This document shows, piece after piece, positions 27,306 through 35,386 of a DNA stretch of 64,000 nucleotides. This DNA comes from Pseudomonadota bacterium (GTDB lineage Bacteria > Pseudomonadota > Alphaproteobacteria > Reyranellales > Reyranellaceae): contig JAFEBU010000071.1 of assembly GCA_018242505.1 (NCBI GenBank), forward strand, positions 152,764 through 216,763, written 5' to 3'. The translations under genes and the position numbers were made by a program. The notes under the pieces were generated by a model. It worked only from the letters and a program-made list of their open reading frames with translations. It was not told where the DNA came from and ran no database searches. Positions within the stretch are counted from its first letter, which is position 1, and every line of letters starts with the position of its first letter.

Positions 27306-28487
27306 ATGGCCGTCGCCGATCCTCGTGACTTGCCGTCTGGTCGGACGGCCTTGTCGGGCCTCTTCTACACGGAGGAACATGAAGCATTCCGCAATACGGT
27401 CCGGCGCTTCGTCGATCGCGAGATCGCGCCGTATGTCGACCAATGGGACGAGGCGGAGGAATTCCCGCGCGACCTGTACAGGAAGGCTTCGGCGGCCGGA
27501 CTGTTGCAGCTCGGGTTCCCGGAGGAATATGGCGGCGTGCCGACCGATCCTTTTTTCGGCATCATCAAGTCGGAGGAGCTGGCGCGGCACGGCAGCGGCG
27601 GAGTCAATGCCAGTCTCAACAGCCACACGATCGGCACGCCGCCGATCGCGGCCCTCGGGCCGGAGTGGATGAAACGCAAGCTGCTGCCCGAGATCCTCGC
27701 CGGCGAAAAGATCAGCGCCCTCGCGATTACCGAGCCCAGCGGTGGCTCGGATGTCGCCAACCTGAAGACCACGGCGCACCGCGACGGCGATCATTATGTC
27801 GTGAGCGGCTCCAAGATGTTCATCACTTCGGGTATGCGCGCGGACTACTACACGGTCGCCGTGCGCACCGGCGGGGCAGGAGCGGGCGGCGTGTCGCTCC
27901 TGCTGATCGAACGCGAGCGCGAAGGCTTCTCGCGCACCAGGCTCAAGAAGATGGGCTGGTGGGCGTCCGATACCGCACAGCTCTTCTTCGACGATGTCCG
28001 CGTGCCGGTGGACAACCTGATCGGCCAGGAGAACAAGGGCTTTATCGGCATCATGCTGAATTTCAACCAGGAGCGGCTCGGCCTGTCGGCCGGCGCTTAC
28101 AGCTATGCCAAGGTGTGCCTCGAGGAAGCGATCGCCTATGCCCGCGAGCGCCATACCTTCGGCAAGCCCCTGATCGCCAACCAGGTCGTGCGTCACCGGC
28201 TGGTCGACATGGCGATGCGCGTCAACGCCGTGAAATCGACGCTGGAACTGCTGGCCTGGCGGGTCGGGCAGGGCGAGAAGCCCGTGGCGGAAATCTGCAT
28301 GCTGAAGAACCTCGCCACCTCGACCCTGGAATACTGCGCCAACGAGGCGATGCAGATCTTCGGTGGCGCGGGCTACCTGCGCGGCGCCAAGGTCGAGCGC
28401 ATCTATCGCGAGACCAAGGTGATGTCGATCGGCGGCGGCTCGGTCGAGATCATGAAGGACCTCGCCGCGCGGCAGATGGGCCTGTAG
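27306..28487 (+). CDS. Acyl-CoA dehydrogenase (citronellyl-CoA/AtuD-like)
   Basis: 393-residue flavoprotein. Segments ALAITEPSGGSDVANLKTTA (seen as ITEPSGGSDV) and the RERHTFGKPL motif mark the acyl-CoA dehydrogenase fold. The C-terminal signature is IFGGAGYLRG, followed by YRETKVMSIGGGSVEIMKDL. There G replaces the common catalytic Glu of YEGT, as in citronellyl-CoA and isovaleryl-type branches that use a different base. The start at 27306 follows GGGAG. The gene is divergent from the Liv-type operon and forms an operon with two hotdog thioesterases, so it probably oxidises the CoA ester made by the ligase of that operon (inference). Confidence 0.93.
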   Translation: MAVADPRDLPSGRTALSGLFYTEEHEAFRNTVRRFVDREIAPYVDQWDEAEEFPRDLYRKASAAGLLQLGFPEEYGGVPTDPFFGIIKSEELARHGSGGVNASLNSHTIGTPPIAALGPEWMKRKLLPEILAGEKISALAITEPSGGSDVANLKTTAHRDGDHYVVSGSKMFITSGMRADYYTVAVRTGGAGAGGVSLLLIEREREGFSRTRLKKMGWWASDTAQLFFDDVRVPVDNLIGQENKGFIGIMLNFNQERLGLSAGAYSYAKVCLEEAIAYARERHTFGKPLIANQVVRHRLVDMAMRVNAVKSTLELLAWRVGQGEKPVAEICMLKNLATSTLEYCANEAMQIFGGAGYLRGAKVERIYRETKVMSIGGGSVEIMKDLAARQMGL

Positions 28488-28495
28488 ATAGGGGC

Positions 28496-28999
28496 ATGGC
28501 CAAACCCCTCACCACATTGGAAGAGCGCGTGGCGCTGTTCCAGAAGCTGTTTTCCGACTCCATCCCGCACAACAAGGCGCTGGGGCTGAAAGTGCTTGCC
28601 GTCGCACGAGGGCTCGCCTCCATGCAGCTCGACTGGCGCGAAGAGCTGGTCGGCTACCCCGAGACAGGGGTGCTGGCGGGCGGCCCGCTGACGGCCATGC
28701 TCGACGGCTGCTGCGGCATGGCGGTCGCGACCATGCTCAAGGAGCCGATGCCCTTCGCCACCCTCGACCTGCGCATCGACTATGCAAAGCCCGCTGCGCC
28801 GGGAAAGCCGGTGATCGCCGAGGCGGAGTGCTATCGCATCACCCGGTCGGTCGCTTTCACCCGGGCGTTCGCGCACCAGGGCGATCCCAAGGATCCGGTG
28901 GCGGCCGCGGCCGGCACCTTCATGCTGGGCACGAAGGGCAAAGTGACGCCCGCCCATCTGAAGGGGCGGGAGATCCTGGGCAAGGGAGCGATCCAATGA
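28496..28999 (+). CDS. PaaI-family hotdog thioesterase (first of two)
   Basis: 167-residue single hotdog-fold protein. The central helix motif GGPLTAMLDGCCGMAVAT corresponds to the PaaI/YbgC-like HGG...D segment, followed by the beta-strand LRIDYAKPAAPGKPVIAEAE. Members hydrolyse acyl-CoA or aryl-CoA thioesters in the cytoplasm, releasing CoA during degradation of aromatic or branched acids. It starts 8 nt after the acyl-CoA dehydrogenase gene and overlaps the next thioesterase gene by 4 nt (ATGA). The tandem arrangement suggests a heterodimer or two chain specificities (inference). Confidence 0.88.
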   Translation: MAKPLTTLEERVALFQKLFSDSIPHNKALGLKVLAVARGLASMQLDWREELVGYPETGVLAGGPLTAMLDGCCGMAVATMLKEPMPFATLDLRIDYAKPAAPGKPVIAEAECYRITRSVAFTRAFAHQGDPKDPVAAAAGTFMLGTKGKVTPAHLKGREILGKGAIQ

Positions 29000-29457
29000 C
29001 CAGCAGCGTGATGAAGCGCCTGGCCGAAGCGCGCAAGCAACGCGACGTGAGCCGCCTGGCCGATGCCATTCCCTATGCGTGCTGGATGCAGATCGCACCC
29101 GAGATCGGGACCGGCGAACTGCTGACCCGCATGCGTTATCACGACTCGCTGATCGGCAACACCTTCCTGCCGGCGATCCATGGCGGCACACTGGGCGCCA
29201 TGCTGGAGATGGCGGCGATCTTCCATCTGCTGTGGGAGAGCGAGGCCGAGACGGTCCCCAAGATCGTCAACATCACCGTCGACTATCTGCGATCGGCACG
29301 GCCGCTCGACGTGATCGCCTCGGCCAAGGTGACCAAGCAGGGGCGACGCATGGTCAACGTCTTCGCCGAGGCCTGGCAGGAAGACCGCTCCAAGCCGGTT
29401 GCGACCGCACAAGCGCATTTCCTGATGACCACCGACGACGCACCGTCGGCCCTCTGA
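28996..29457 (+). CDS. PaaI-family hotdog thioesterase (second of two)
   Basis: 153-residue hotdog protein with HGGTLGAMLEMAAIFHL, the catalytic-type HGG...E arrangement, and NITVDYLRSARPLDVIASAKV after it. It is related to but clearly diverged from its upstream neighbour, with which it overlaps by 4 nt. Its likely role is CoA-thioester hydrolysis in the same pathway. It ends 6 nt before the stop codon of the convergent MFS gene, leaving essentially no room for a terminator. Confidence 0.88.
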   Translation: MTSSVMKRLAEARKQRDVSRLADAIPYACWMQIAPEIGTGELLTRMRYHDSLIGNTFLPAIHGGTLGAMLEMAAIFHLLWESEAETVPKIVNITVDYLRSARPLDVIASAKVTKQGRRMVNVFAEAWQEDRSKPVATAQAHFLMTTDDAPSAL

Positions 29458-29463
29458 TACGCG

Positions 29464-30981
29464 TCAGGCGCCTCCGCGCGAGGGGCTTTGATCCTGGACC
29501 GTTGTCGGACCGAGTGCGGCCGGGAAACTGGCTCCAATGGCGAGGACACCCAGACCAAGCAGCGTCGCCACCACGTAAACGTTCCGGAGCGCCGCAGCCA
29601 TGGCCGACGTCAGCATGGCGATCTCCGGCGGCGCGAGATTCTGGCGCAAGGCGGGCTCCATCAGGCGCGCCGCGACCTCTCCGGCCTCCGGCGCGTAGTG
29701 CAGCAGGCCGATATTCACGAGAGCGCCGAACAAGGCGGCTCCGGTCGACTGGCCGACGATGCGCATGAACATGTTGGAGGCGGTCGCGGCGCCCCGCTCG
29801 CGCAGAGCGGCCGCGGCCTGCACCGAGACCAGATAGGTCGTGTTGCAGGAGCCCATGCCGAGGCCGATCACGAGCGCACCGGCGCCGGCCCAGAGAGGCC
29901 CATGTTCGGGCGACATCGCCATGAGGACGATGCTGCCGAGCACCAGCATGCCGCCGCCGAACATCGCGCTTACGCGGTAGCTGGTGCGGATCATGACGCG
30001 ACCCGAGACGGCGCTTGCCACCGCCCAGCTGATCGACATGGCGCCAAGGACCGCGCCGGTCACGCCGGCCGTCCGACCCATCACGCCCTGGACGTAGGTA
30101 GGCAGGAAGGCGCTGACGCTCATCATCACGGTGCCGATGGCGAAGCTGCCGAAATTGCCCAGCGCGATTACGCGGTTGGTCCAGAACCGGATCGGCAGCA
30201 TCGGCGCCTCGACATGCCGTTCGTGGCGTACCAGCGCCGTCAGCGCGCCGACGCCCACGACGATGCACGCCGCCAGCGCCCAAGGGCTCAGGCTGCCAGC
30301 CTGGATCAGGGCCATCATCAATGCCCCCGCGCCCAGCATCAGCAGGACGGAGGCGAGAAAGTCGATGCGCCGCGCCTTGGCCTGCAGCTGCTCGTGAAAG
30401 AAGACCGCGAGCATTGTCATGGCGAGCGCCCCGATCGGCAGGTTGACCCAGAACACCGCCGACCAGCTCACATGCTCGACCAGGAAGGCTCCCAGCGACG
30501 GGCCGATCACGGCGGAAATGCCGAACACGCTCGACAGGAAGCCCTGCACGCGCGCCCGTTCGGTCGGCGTGTAGATATCGCCGATGATCGTGTAGGCCAC
30601 CGGCTGCACCGCGCCGGCACCCATCCCCTGCAGGGCGCGGAAGGCGATGAGCGACAGCATGCCTTGTGCGAAGCCGCAGAGGGTCGAACCCACGAGGAAC
30701 AGGCTGGCCCCGGCGAAGAAAATGCGCTTGCGGCCGAACAGGTCCGCCAGACGGCCATAGATCGGAATGCTTACGGCCTGCGACAACAGATAGGCCGCGA
30801 AGACCCAGCTGAAGAGGTGGAAGTCGCCAAGATCGGCGACAATGGTCGGCATGGCTGTGGCCACGATGGTGCTTTCCACCGCCGCCATGAAGGTCGCCAT
30901 CATGCAGGCCGCCAGTATGAGGCTCCGACGTCCCGCCACTTCGACCGACGCGGCCTCCTGGACGGCCCTCTCTTCCGTCAT
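29464..30981 (-). CDS. DHA2-family MFS drug/efflux transporter (14 TM)
   Basis: 505-residue proton antiporter of the EmrB/QacA drug-resistance family. Motif A GRLADLFGRKR and the DHA2 pattern FGISAVIGPSLGAFL (motif C-like GPxLG) are visible, along with an early acidic position in FMAAVESTIVATAMPTI (motif D1). About fourteen hydrophobic segments are spread over the length. The ATG at 30981 follows CGGAG by 6 nt; an upstream ATG at 31008 has no ribosome site. Substrate unknown. A fusion partner such as EmrA is not adjacent. Divergent from the transglutaminase-like gene (135 nt apart). Confidence 0.93.
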   Translation of the reverse strand: MTEERAVQEAASVEVAGRRSLILAACMMATFMAAVESTIVATAMPTIVADLGDFHLFSWVFAAYLLSQAVSIPIYGRLADLFGRKRIFFAGASLFLVGSTLCGFAQGMLSLIAFRALQGMGAGAVQPVAYTIIGDIYTPTERARVQGFLSSVFGISAVIGPSLGAFLVEHVSWSAVFWVNLPIGALAMTMLAVFFHEQLQAKARRIDFLASVLLMLGAGALMMALIQAGSLSPWALAACIVVGVGALTALVRHERHVEAPMLPIRFWTNRVIALGNFGSFAIGTVMMSVSAFLPTYVQGVMGRTAGVTGAVLGAMSISWAVASAVSGRVMIRTSYRVSAMFGGGMLVLGSIVLMAMSPEHGPLWAGAGALVIGLGMGSCNTTYLVSVQAAAALRERGAATASNMFMRIVGQSTGAALFGALVNIGLLHYAPEAGEVAARLMEPALRQNLAPPEIAMLTSAMAAALRNVYVVATLLGLGVLAIGASFPAALGPTTVQDQSPSRGGA

Positions 30982-31116
30982 GCGACGCTCCGACTTTTCG
31001 CCACGCATGAGAATACGGTTCTGCCGGGGGCGTAAATCGTTTTTCGAACATGCATGGGTGATGTGCGCCTCCTGGCTCATGGACTTTGCCGCTCCTTTCG
31101 GGGCACAACACGGGCC

Positions 31117-31857
31117 ATGGATTTCGACGCTCTCAAGACACCGCAGGACGATGTCGTGCGGGACGGTGCGGCCTTCGACGCCTACCTTCGGTCGAGCGAT
31201 CTCATCGATTCGACCCATCCCGAAATCATCGCCCATGCGGAACGGGTGGCCGGCGCAGGCGGTGCGCGGCAGAAAGCGTTGCGTCTTTACTACGCGGTGC
31301 GCGACGGGCTGCGCTACGATCCTTACAACACACCGATGAGGCGCGAGGCCTATCGCGCCAGCAGCACGCTGGCGGCCGGGCATGGCTACTGCGTGAACAA
31401 GGCGGGGCTGATGGCGGCGCTCTGCCGGGCGTCGGGCATTCCCGCCCGGGTCGGCTATGCCGACGTGCGCAACCATATGACGACGAAGCGCCTGGCCGAA
31501 TTGATGGGCAGCGACGTCTTCTATTATCACGGCTACACCGACGTCTGGCTCGATGGGCATTGGGTGAAGGCGACGCCGGCCTTCAACAGGGAACTGACCG
31601 AGCGGTTCGGCCTGAAGCCGCTCGACTGGGACGCCGTTTCCGATTCGATCTACCACCCGTTCGATCTCAGCGGCCGGCGTCACATGGAGTATCTCGCCTA
31701 TCGAGGCGTGTTCGCCGACATCCCGTTCGACGAGATTCGCGCCGCGTTTCGTCACTACTATCCGCGCATGACGCAGCTCCAGGAAAAGATGCCGATCGGC
31801 GGTAGTCTGGGCGGCGACTTCGGCGCGGAAGGCGCGGCTGAAGCCGGCCGCACATAG
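31117..31857 (+). CDS. Transglutaminase-like superfamily protein
   Basis: 246-residue protein with a transglutaminase/protease core. The nucleophile is C92 in GHGYCVNKAGL and the histidine is H138 in YYHGYTDVWLDG. The third catalytic position, normally an Asp in a WxxxDPT-like strand, reads WVKATPAFN here, so Asn or a nearby residue must substitute; many bacterial family members show this ATPAFN form. The rest of the C-terminus is helical and basic, with no signal peptide. Possible roles are peptide or amide hydrolysis. A weak ribosome site precedes the ATG. It ends 40 nt before the SDR gene. Confidence 0.85.
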   Translation: MDFDALKTPQDDVVRDGAAFDAYLRSSDLIDSTHPEIIAHAERVAGAGGARQKALRLYYAVRDGLRYDPYNTPMRREAYRASSTLAAGHGYCVNKAGLMAALCRASGIPARVGYADVRNHMTTKRLAELMGSDVFYYHGYTDVWLDGHWVKATPAFNRELTERFGLKPLDWDAVSDSIYHPFDLSGRRHMEYLAYRGVFADIPFDEIRAAFRHYYPRMTQLQEKMPIGGSLGGDFGAEGAAEAGRT

Positions 31858-31897
31858 ACATCGACGTGAATTCCAGGACCGACAGAGGGAGGCAAGA

Positions 31898-32815
31898 ATG
31901 GCCAATATGCTGAAAGACAAGGTGGTGCTGATCACCGGCGCGGGCGGGGGCATCGGTCGCGAGATGGCGCTGCTGGCGGCCAAGGAAGGCGCCAAGGTCG
32001 TGGTCAACGATCTCGGCGGCGCGGTCGACGGCGAGGGATCGGGCAGCGCGACCCCGGCGCAGAAGGTCTGCGACGAGATCGCCGCGGCAGGCGGCAAGGC
32101 GGTGCCCAACGCCGACAGCGTCACCGATCCGGCCGGTGCCGAGCGCATGGTGAAGACCGCAGTCGAGAACTTCGGCCGGATCGACGGAGTCATCAACAAT
32201 GCCGGCATCCTGCGCGACCGCATCTTCCACCGCATGAGCCATGTCGACTGGAAGATGGTGATCGACGTGCATCTCAACGGCGCCTTCAACGTCAGCCGGG
32301 CGGCGGCCAATCACTTCAAGGAGCAGAAGTCGGGAGCCTTCGTGCATTTCACCTCGACGTCAGGGCTCGTGGGCAACTTCGGCCAGGCCAACTATTCGGC
32401 GGCGAAGATGGGAATCATCGGGCTGTCGCGCTCGATCGCGCTCGACATGGCGGCCTTCAACGTGCGCTCCAACTGCATCTCGCCGTTTGCCTGGACGCGC
32501 ATGATCGGCACCATTCCCGCCGACACCGACGCGCAGAAGGAGCGGCTGGAACGGTCCAAGCGGATGACGCCGGCCAAGATCGCGCCGATGGCGGTGTTCC
32601 TGCTCTCCGATGCGGCCAACGGGATCACCTCGCAGATCTTCGGCGTTCGCATGAACGAGATCATGCTGTTCAATGCCAACCGCCCGGTGCGATCGGTGCA
32701 CAATTCCGAAGGCTGGACGCTCGAGGCGATCGCCGAGCATGCGGTGCCGTCGATGAAGCCCTTCTTCACCGACCTCAAGCGTTCCCCGGAGTATTTCACC
32801 TGGGATCCGGTTTGA
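31898..32815 (+). CDS. MFE-2-like SDR (hydroxyacyl-CoA dehydrogenase type)
   Basis: 305-residue SDR closely resembling the N-terminal dehydrogenase domain of multifunctional enzyme 2/17-beta-HSD4, with the cofactor motif TGAGGGIG at 13-20, the characteristic VVVNDLGG stretch, NNAG, S153/S155 and Y166-K170 (YSAAK). The C-terminal part (ITSQIFGVRMNEIMLF) is longer than in ordinary FabG-like SDRs. The family oxidises (3R)-hydroxyacyl-CoAs with NAD+ in beta-oxidation. GGGAGG lies 7 nt before the ATG. It precedes the M20 peptidase gene by 13 nt. It could serve fatty- or sterol-acid degradation (inference). Confidence 0.93.
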   Translation: MANMLKDKVVLITGAGGGIGREMALLAAKEGAKVVVNDLGGAVDGEGSGSATPAQKVCDEIAAAGGKAVPNADSVTDPAGAERMVKTAVENFGRIDGVINNAGILRDRIFHRMSHVDWKMVIDVHLNGAFNVSRAAANHFKEQKSGAFVHFTSTSGLVGNFGQANYSAAKMGIIGLSRSIALDMAAFNVRSNCISPFAWTRMIGTIPADTDAQKERLERSKRMTPAKIAPMAVFLLSDAANGITSQIFGVRMNEIMLFNANRPVRSVHNSEGWTLEAIAEHAVPSMKPFFTDLKRSPEYFTWDPV

Positions 32816-32828
32816 GCGAGGCCGCCGG

Positions 32829-33986
32829 ATGCCTGCCGAGCTGAAGAACGAACCCAGGATCGATGCCGAGGAGGTTCTGGGCGGTATTGTCGAATGGGTC
32901 TCGATCGAGAGTCCCAGTCACGATGCCAAATCGGTCAACAAGGTGGTCGACCATGTCGAGGGCCAGTTCCGAGGTCTTGGGCTGCAGGTCGACCGCACGC
33001 CGGGCGTCAACGGCTTCGGCGACATCATGGAATGCCGTACGCCCTCCGAGTGGAGCCAGAGCGAGGGCAAGGGCATCCTGGTGCTTGCCCATCTCGACAC
33101 CGTGCATCCGATCGGCATGATCGAGAAGGAGCTGAAGATCCGCCGCGAAGGCGACAGCGTCTTCGGGCCCGGCATCTACGACATGAAGGCCGGCGGCTAC
33201 ATCGCCTACTACGCGCTGCGCCATCTGGTCCGCCAAGGCAAGAAGACGAAATTGCCGGTCACCTTCATGTTCATCCCCGAAGAGGAGGTGGGCAGCCCGA
33301 CATCGCGGGCGCGCATCGAGGCAGCAGCGCGCGGCCACAAATACGCGCTGGTGATGGAGCCCGGCCGCGACGGCGATCGCGTTGTCACCGCACGCAAGGG
33401 CGTCGGCCGCTTCGTGATGACGGTGAAGGGCCGCGCGGCCCATGCCGGCGTCAGGCATGAGGATGGACGCAGCGCCATTCTCGAGATGGCGCGGCAGATT
33501 GTGCGCATCGAGGGCAAGACCGACTATGCGCGAGGCATCACCTGCAATGTCGGGCTGGTGAAGGGCGGCACGGGTGTCAACGTGATTTCGGCGGAGTGCA
33601 CGGCCGAGATCGACTTGCGCGTGCCCACGGCCGAGCTTGCCGAGGAGATGACGCACTGGTTCCTGAACCTCGAGCCGATTGGCAAGGATGTCGAGGTTTC
33701 GGTGGAGGGCGGCATGAACCGCCCGCCCTATCAGAAGGATGCCGGGATCGCGGCCTTGTTCGAGAAGGCGCAAGCGATCTACCGCGAGATCGGCAAGGAG
33801 CTCAAGGACGTGCCCCTGACCGGTGGCGGCAGCGACGGCAACTTCACGGCTGCGCTCGGCATCCCGACGCTCGACGGGCTCGGCGCGGATGGCAAGGGCG
33901 CGCATGCGGCCTACGAGCAGATCTACTACTCGTCGCTGGTGCCGCGGACCTATCTCTGCGCACGCCTGCTCGAGACGCTGGAGTAG
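32829..33986 (+). CDS. M20-family metallopeptidase (carboxypeptidase G2-like)
   Basis: 385-residue cytoplasmic di-zinc hydrolase. Ligand and catalytic motifs are HLDTVHP with H88 and D90, GPGIYDMKAG with D118, the acidic run PEEEVGS (E151-E153), E177 in VMEPGRDG and the C-terminal histidine in GAHAAYEQ. Dimerisation-domain sequence sits between (about 190-300). The family removes C-terminal glutamate from folates or hydrolyses acylated amino acids and dipeptides. There is no signal peptide, unlike secreted CPG2. It follows the SDR gene by 13 nt and is followed 17 nt later by the TfoX-domain gene. Confidence 0.93.
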   Translation: MPAELKNEPRIDAEEVLGGIVEWVSIESPSHDAKSVNKVVDHVEGQFRGLGLQVDRTPGVNGFGDIMECRTPSEWSQSEGKGILVLAHLDTVHPIGMIEKELKIRREGDSVFGPGIYDMKAGGYIAYYALRHLVRQGKKTKLPVTFMFIPEEEVGSPTSRARIEAAARGHKYALVMEPGRDGDRVVTARKGVGRFVMTVKGRAAHAGVRHEDGRSAILEMARQIVRIEGKTDYARGITCNVGLVKGGTGVNVISAECTAEIDLRVPTAELAEEMTHWFLNLEPIGKDVEVSVEGGMNRPPYQKDAGIAALFEKAQAIYREIGKELKDVPLTGGGSDGNFTAALGIPTLDGLGADGKGAHAAYEQIYYSSLVPRTYLCARLLETLE

Positions 33987-34003
33987 CGCCGTTCGGGGGG
34001 AAG

Positions 34004-34408
34004 ATGGTCGCCAGCGACAGCTTTGCCGAATTCCTGCGCGAGCAGTTCGCGCCGCTCGGCCGTATCACGATGCGGCGCATGTTCGGAAAGGCCGGCGTAT
34101 TCTGCGACGGCCTGATGCTCGGGATGCTGGCGGATGACACGCTCTACTTCCGGGTCGACGACCACAATCGAGCGGCCTTCGCAGAAGCCGCGGCCTTTCC
34201 GCCCCTCAACTACGAAAGCCGAGGCCGCACGATAGACCTGTCATTCTGGCGTGCGCCGGATCGGCTGTTCGACGAGCCCGAAGAGCTGGTCACATGGGCG
34301 CGAGTGGCGCTTGGTGCGGCGCGGCGGGTGGCGGCGAAGCGGAAACGAACACTGCCGAAGCGCAGAGCCACCTCGCCCGCGATACCGCGACGGCAAAGCC
34401 GGAAGTGA
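34004..34408 (+). CDS. TfoX N-terminal domain protein
   Basis: 134-residue protein: TfoX_N domain with the hallmark MRRMFGKAGVFCDGLMLGML and the strand TLYFRVDD, then a lysine/arginine-rich C-terminal tail (KRKRTLPKRR). Stand-alone TfoX_N proteins are common in alphaproteobacteria; the function is not firmly known, though full-length TfoX/Sxy controls competence genes. GGGGGGAAG precedes the ATG. The basic tail may bind nucleic acid. It converges with the hydrolase gene at 34415 with a 6-nt gap. Confidence 0.88.
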   Translation: MVASDSFAEFLREQFAPLGRITMRRMFGKAGVFCDGLMLGMLADDTLYFRVDDHNRAAFAEAAAFPPLNYESRGRTIDLSFWRAPDRLFDEPEELVTWARVALGAARRVAAKRKRTLPKRRATSPAIPRRQSRK

Positions 34409-34414
34409 CGCCGA

Positions 34415-35308
34415 TCAGCTGCCCCGCATCAGATCGCGGATCGCCGCCACAGTTTCAGATGGTGCTTCCTGTGGCACGTTGTGGCCGACCCGCGGGATCA
34501 TGCGCCGTTCGTAGGGCCCGGTGAATTTCCTGACGTGAGGATCGTTCGGCAGGGCGGGTCCGACGCCATCGTCATCGCCGTGCAGGTTGATGGTCGGCAC
34601 AGGAATGCCGGGCTGAGCTGCGAGTCTGGCCTCGATACCGGCAACGGCGGGATCGCCGGGCGCATAGCCATAGCGATGGCGGTAGGACTGGATCACCACG
34701 TCAACGAAATCGGGATTGTCGAAGGAGGCCACGCTCCTTTCGAAGGTGGCGTCGTCGAAGCGCCAGTGCGGCGACCAGAGCTGCCAGAGAAGCTTGCAGA
34801 TGTCGCGCCGGTTCTGCGTGAGGCCGGCCCGGCCGCGTTCGGTATGGAAATAGTACTGGTACCAGAAGCGATGCTCTTGCGCGGCCGACGCCGGTTTCGT
34901 CGACGCGGCGATGTTCTGGATGTTGTAGCCGGTGCAGCTCACGAGGCCGCGCACGCGCTCGGGCCAGAGCGCCGCCACGATGCAGGCGGCGCGCCCGCCC
35001 CAGTCGTAACCCGCAAGCGTGGCGCGCTCGATCTTGAGCGTGTCCATAAGTTGCAGGAGGTCGTGGCCCAGCGCCGCCTGTTCGCCCGAGCGCGGTGTCC
35101 TCTCGGACAGGAAGCGTGTCGGGCCATAGCCGCGCAGGTAGGGCACCAGCACCCGGCATCCGTCGGCCGCGAGCGGCGGCGCCACCTCGTCGAAACAGCG
35201 CGGATCGTAAGGAAAGCCGTGCAGCAGGATGACGGGAGGGCCGTTCGCCGGACCGTGCGTCTCGCAAGCGATTTCGAGGGTGTCGGTGCGGACGGAGAGC
35301 GTTTCCAT
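34415..35308 (-). CDS. Epoxide hydrolase/dehalogenase-type alpha/beta hydrolase
   Basis: 297-residue alpha/beta hydrolase with an aspartate nucleophile, D102 in AGYDWGGRA, and HGFPYDP at 30-36 for the oxyanion hole. The cap domain carries WYQYYFHTERG, and the histidine is in RVGHNVPQE near residue 281. The Asp nucleophile places it with soluble epoxide hydrolases and haloacetate/haloalkane dehalogenases rather than esterases. RGYGPTRFL is a conserved segment of the epoxide hydrolase-like group. It is divergent from the amidohydrolase gene (79 nt). Substrate unknown. Confidence 0.9.
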   Translation of the reverse strand: METLSVRTDTLEIACETHGPANGPPVILLHGFPYDPRCFDEVAPPLAADGCRVLVPYLRGYGPTRFLSERTPRSGEQAALGHDLLQLMDTLKIERATLAGYDWGGRAACIVAALWPERVRGLVSCTGYNIQNIAASTKPASAAQEHRFWYQYYFHTERGRAGLTQNRRDICKLLWQLWSPHWRFDDATFERSVASFDNPDFVDVVIQSYRHRYGYAPGDPAVAGIEARLAAQPGIPVPTINLHGDDDGVGPALPNDPHVRKFTGPYERRMIPRVGHNVPQEAPSETVAAIRDLMRGS

Positions 35309-35386
35309 TCTGCGAGCTTAGCCGACAGGGTGCGCGTTGACAGCCTGCGAGGGCATGCCCACGCTTCCTGCAAAACAGGAGGAAAC

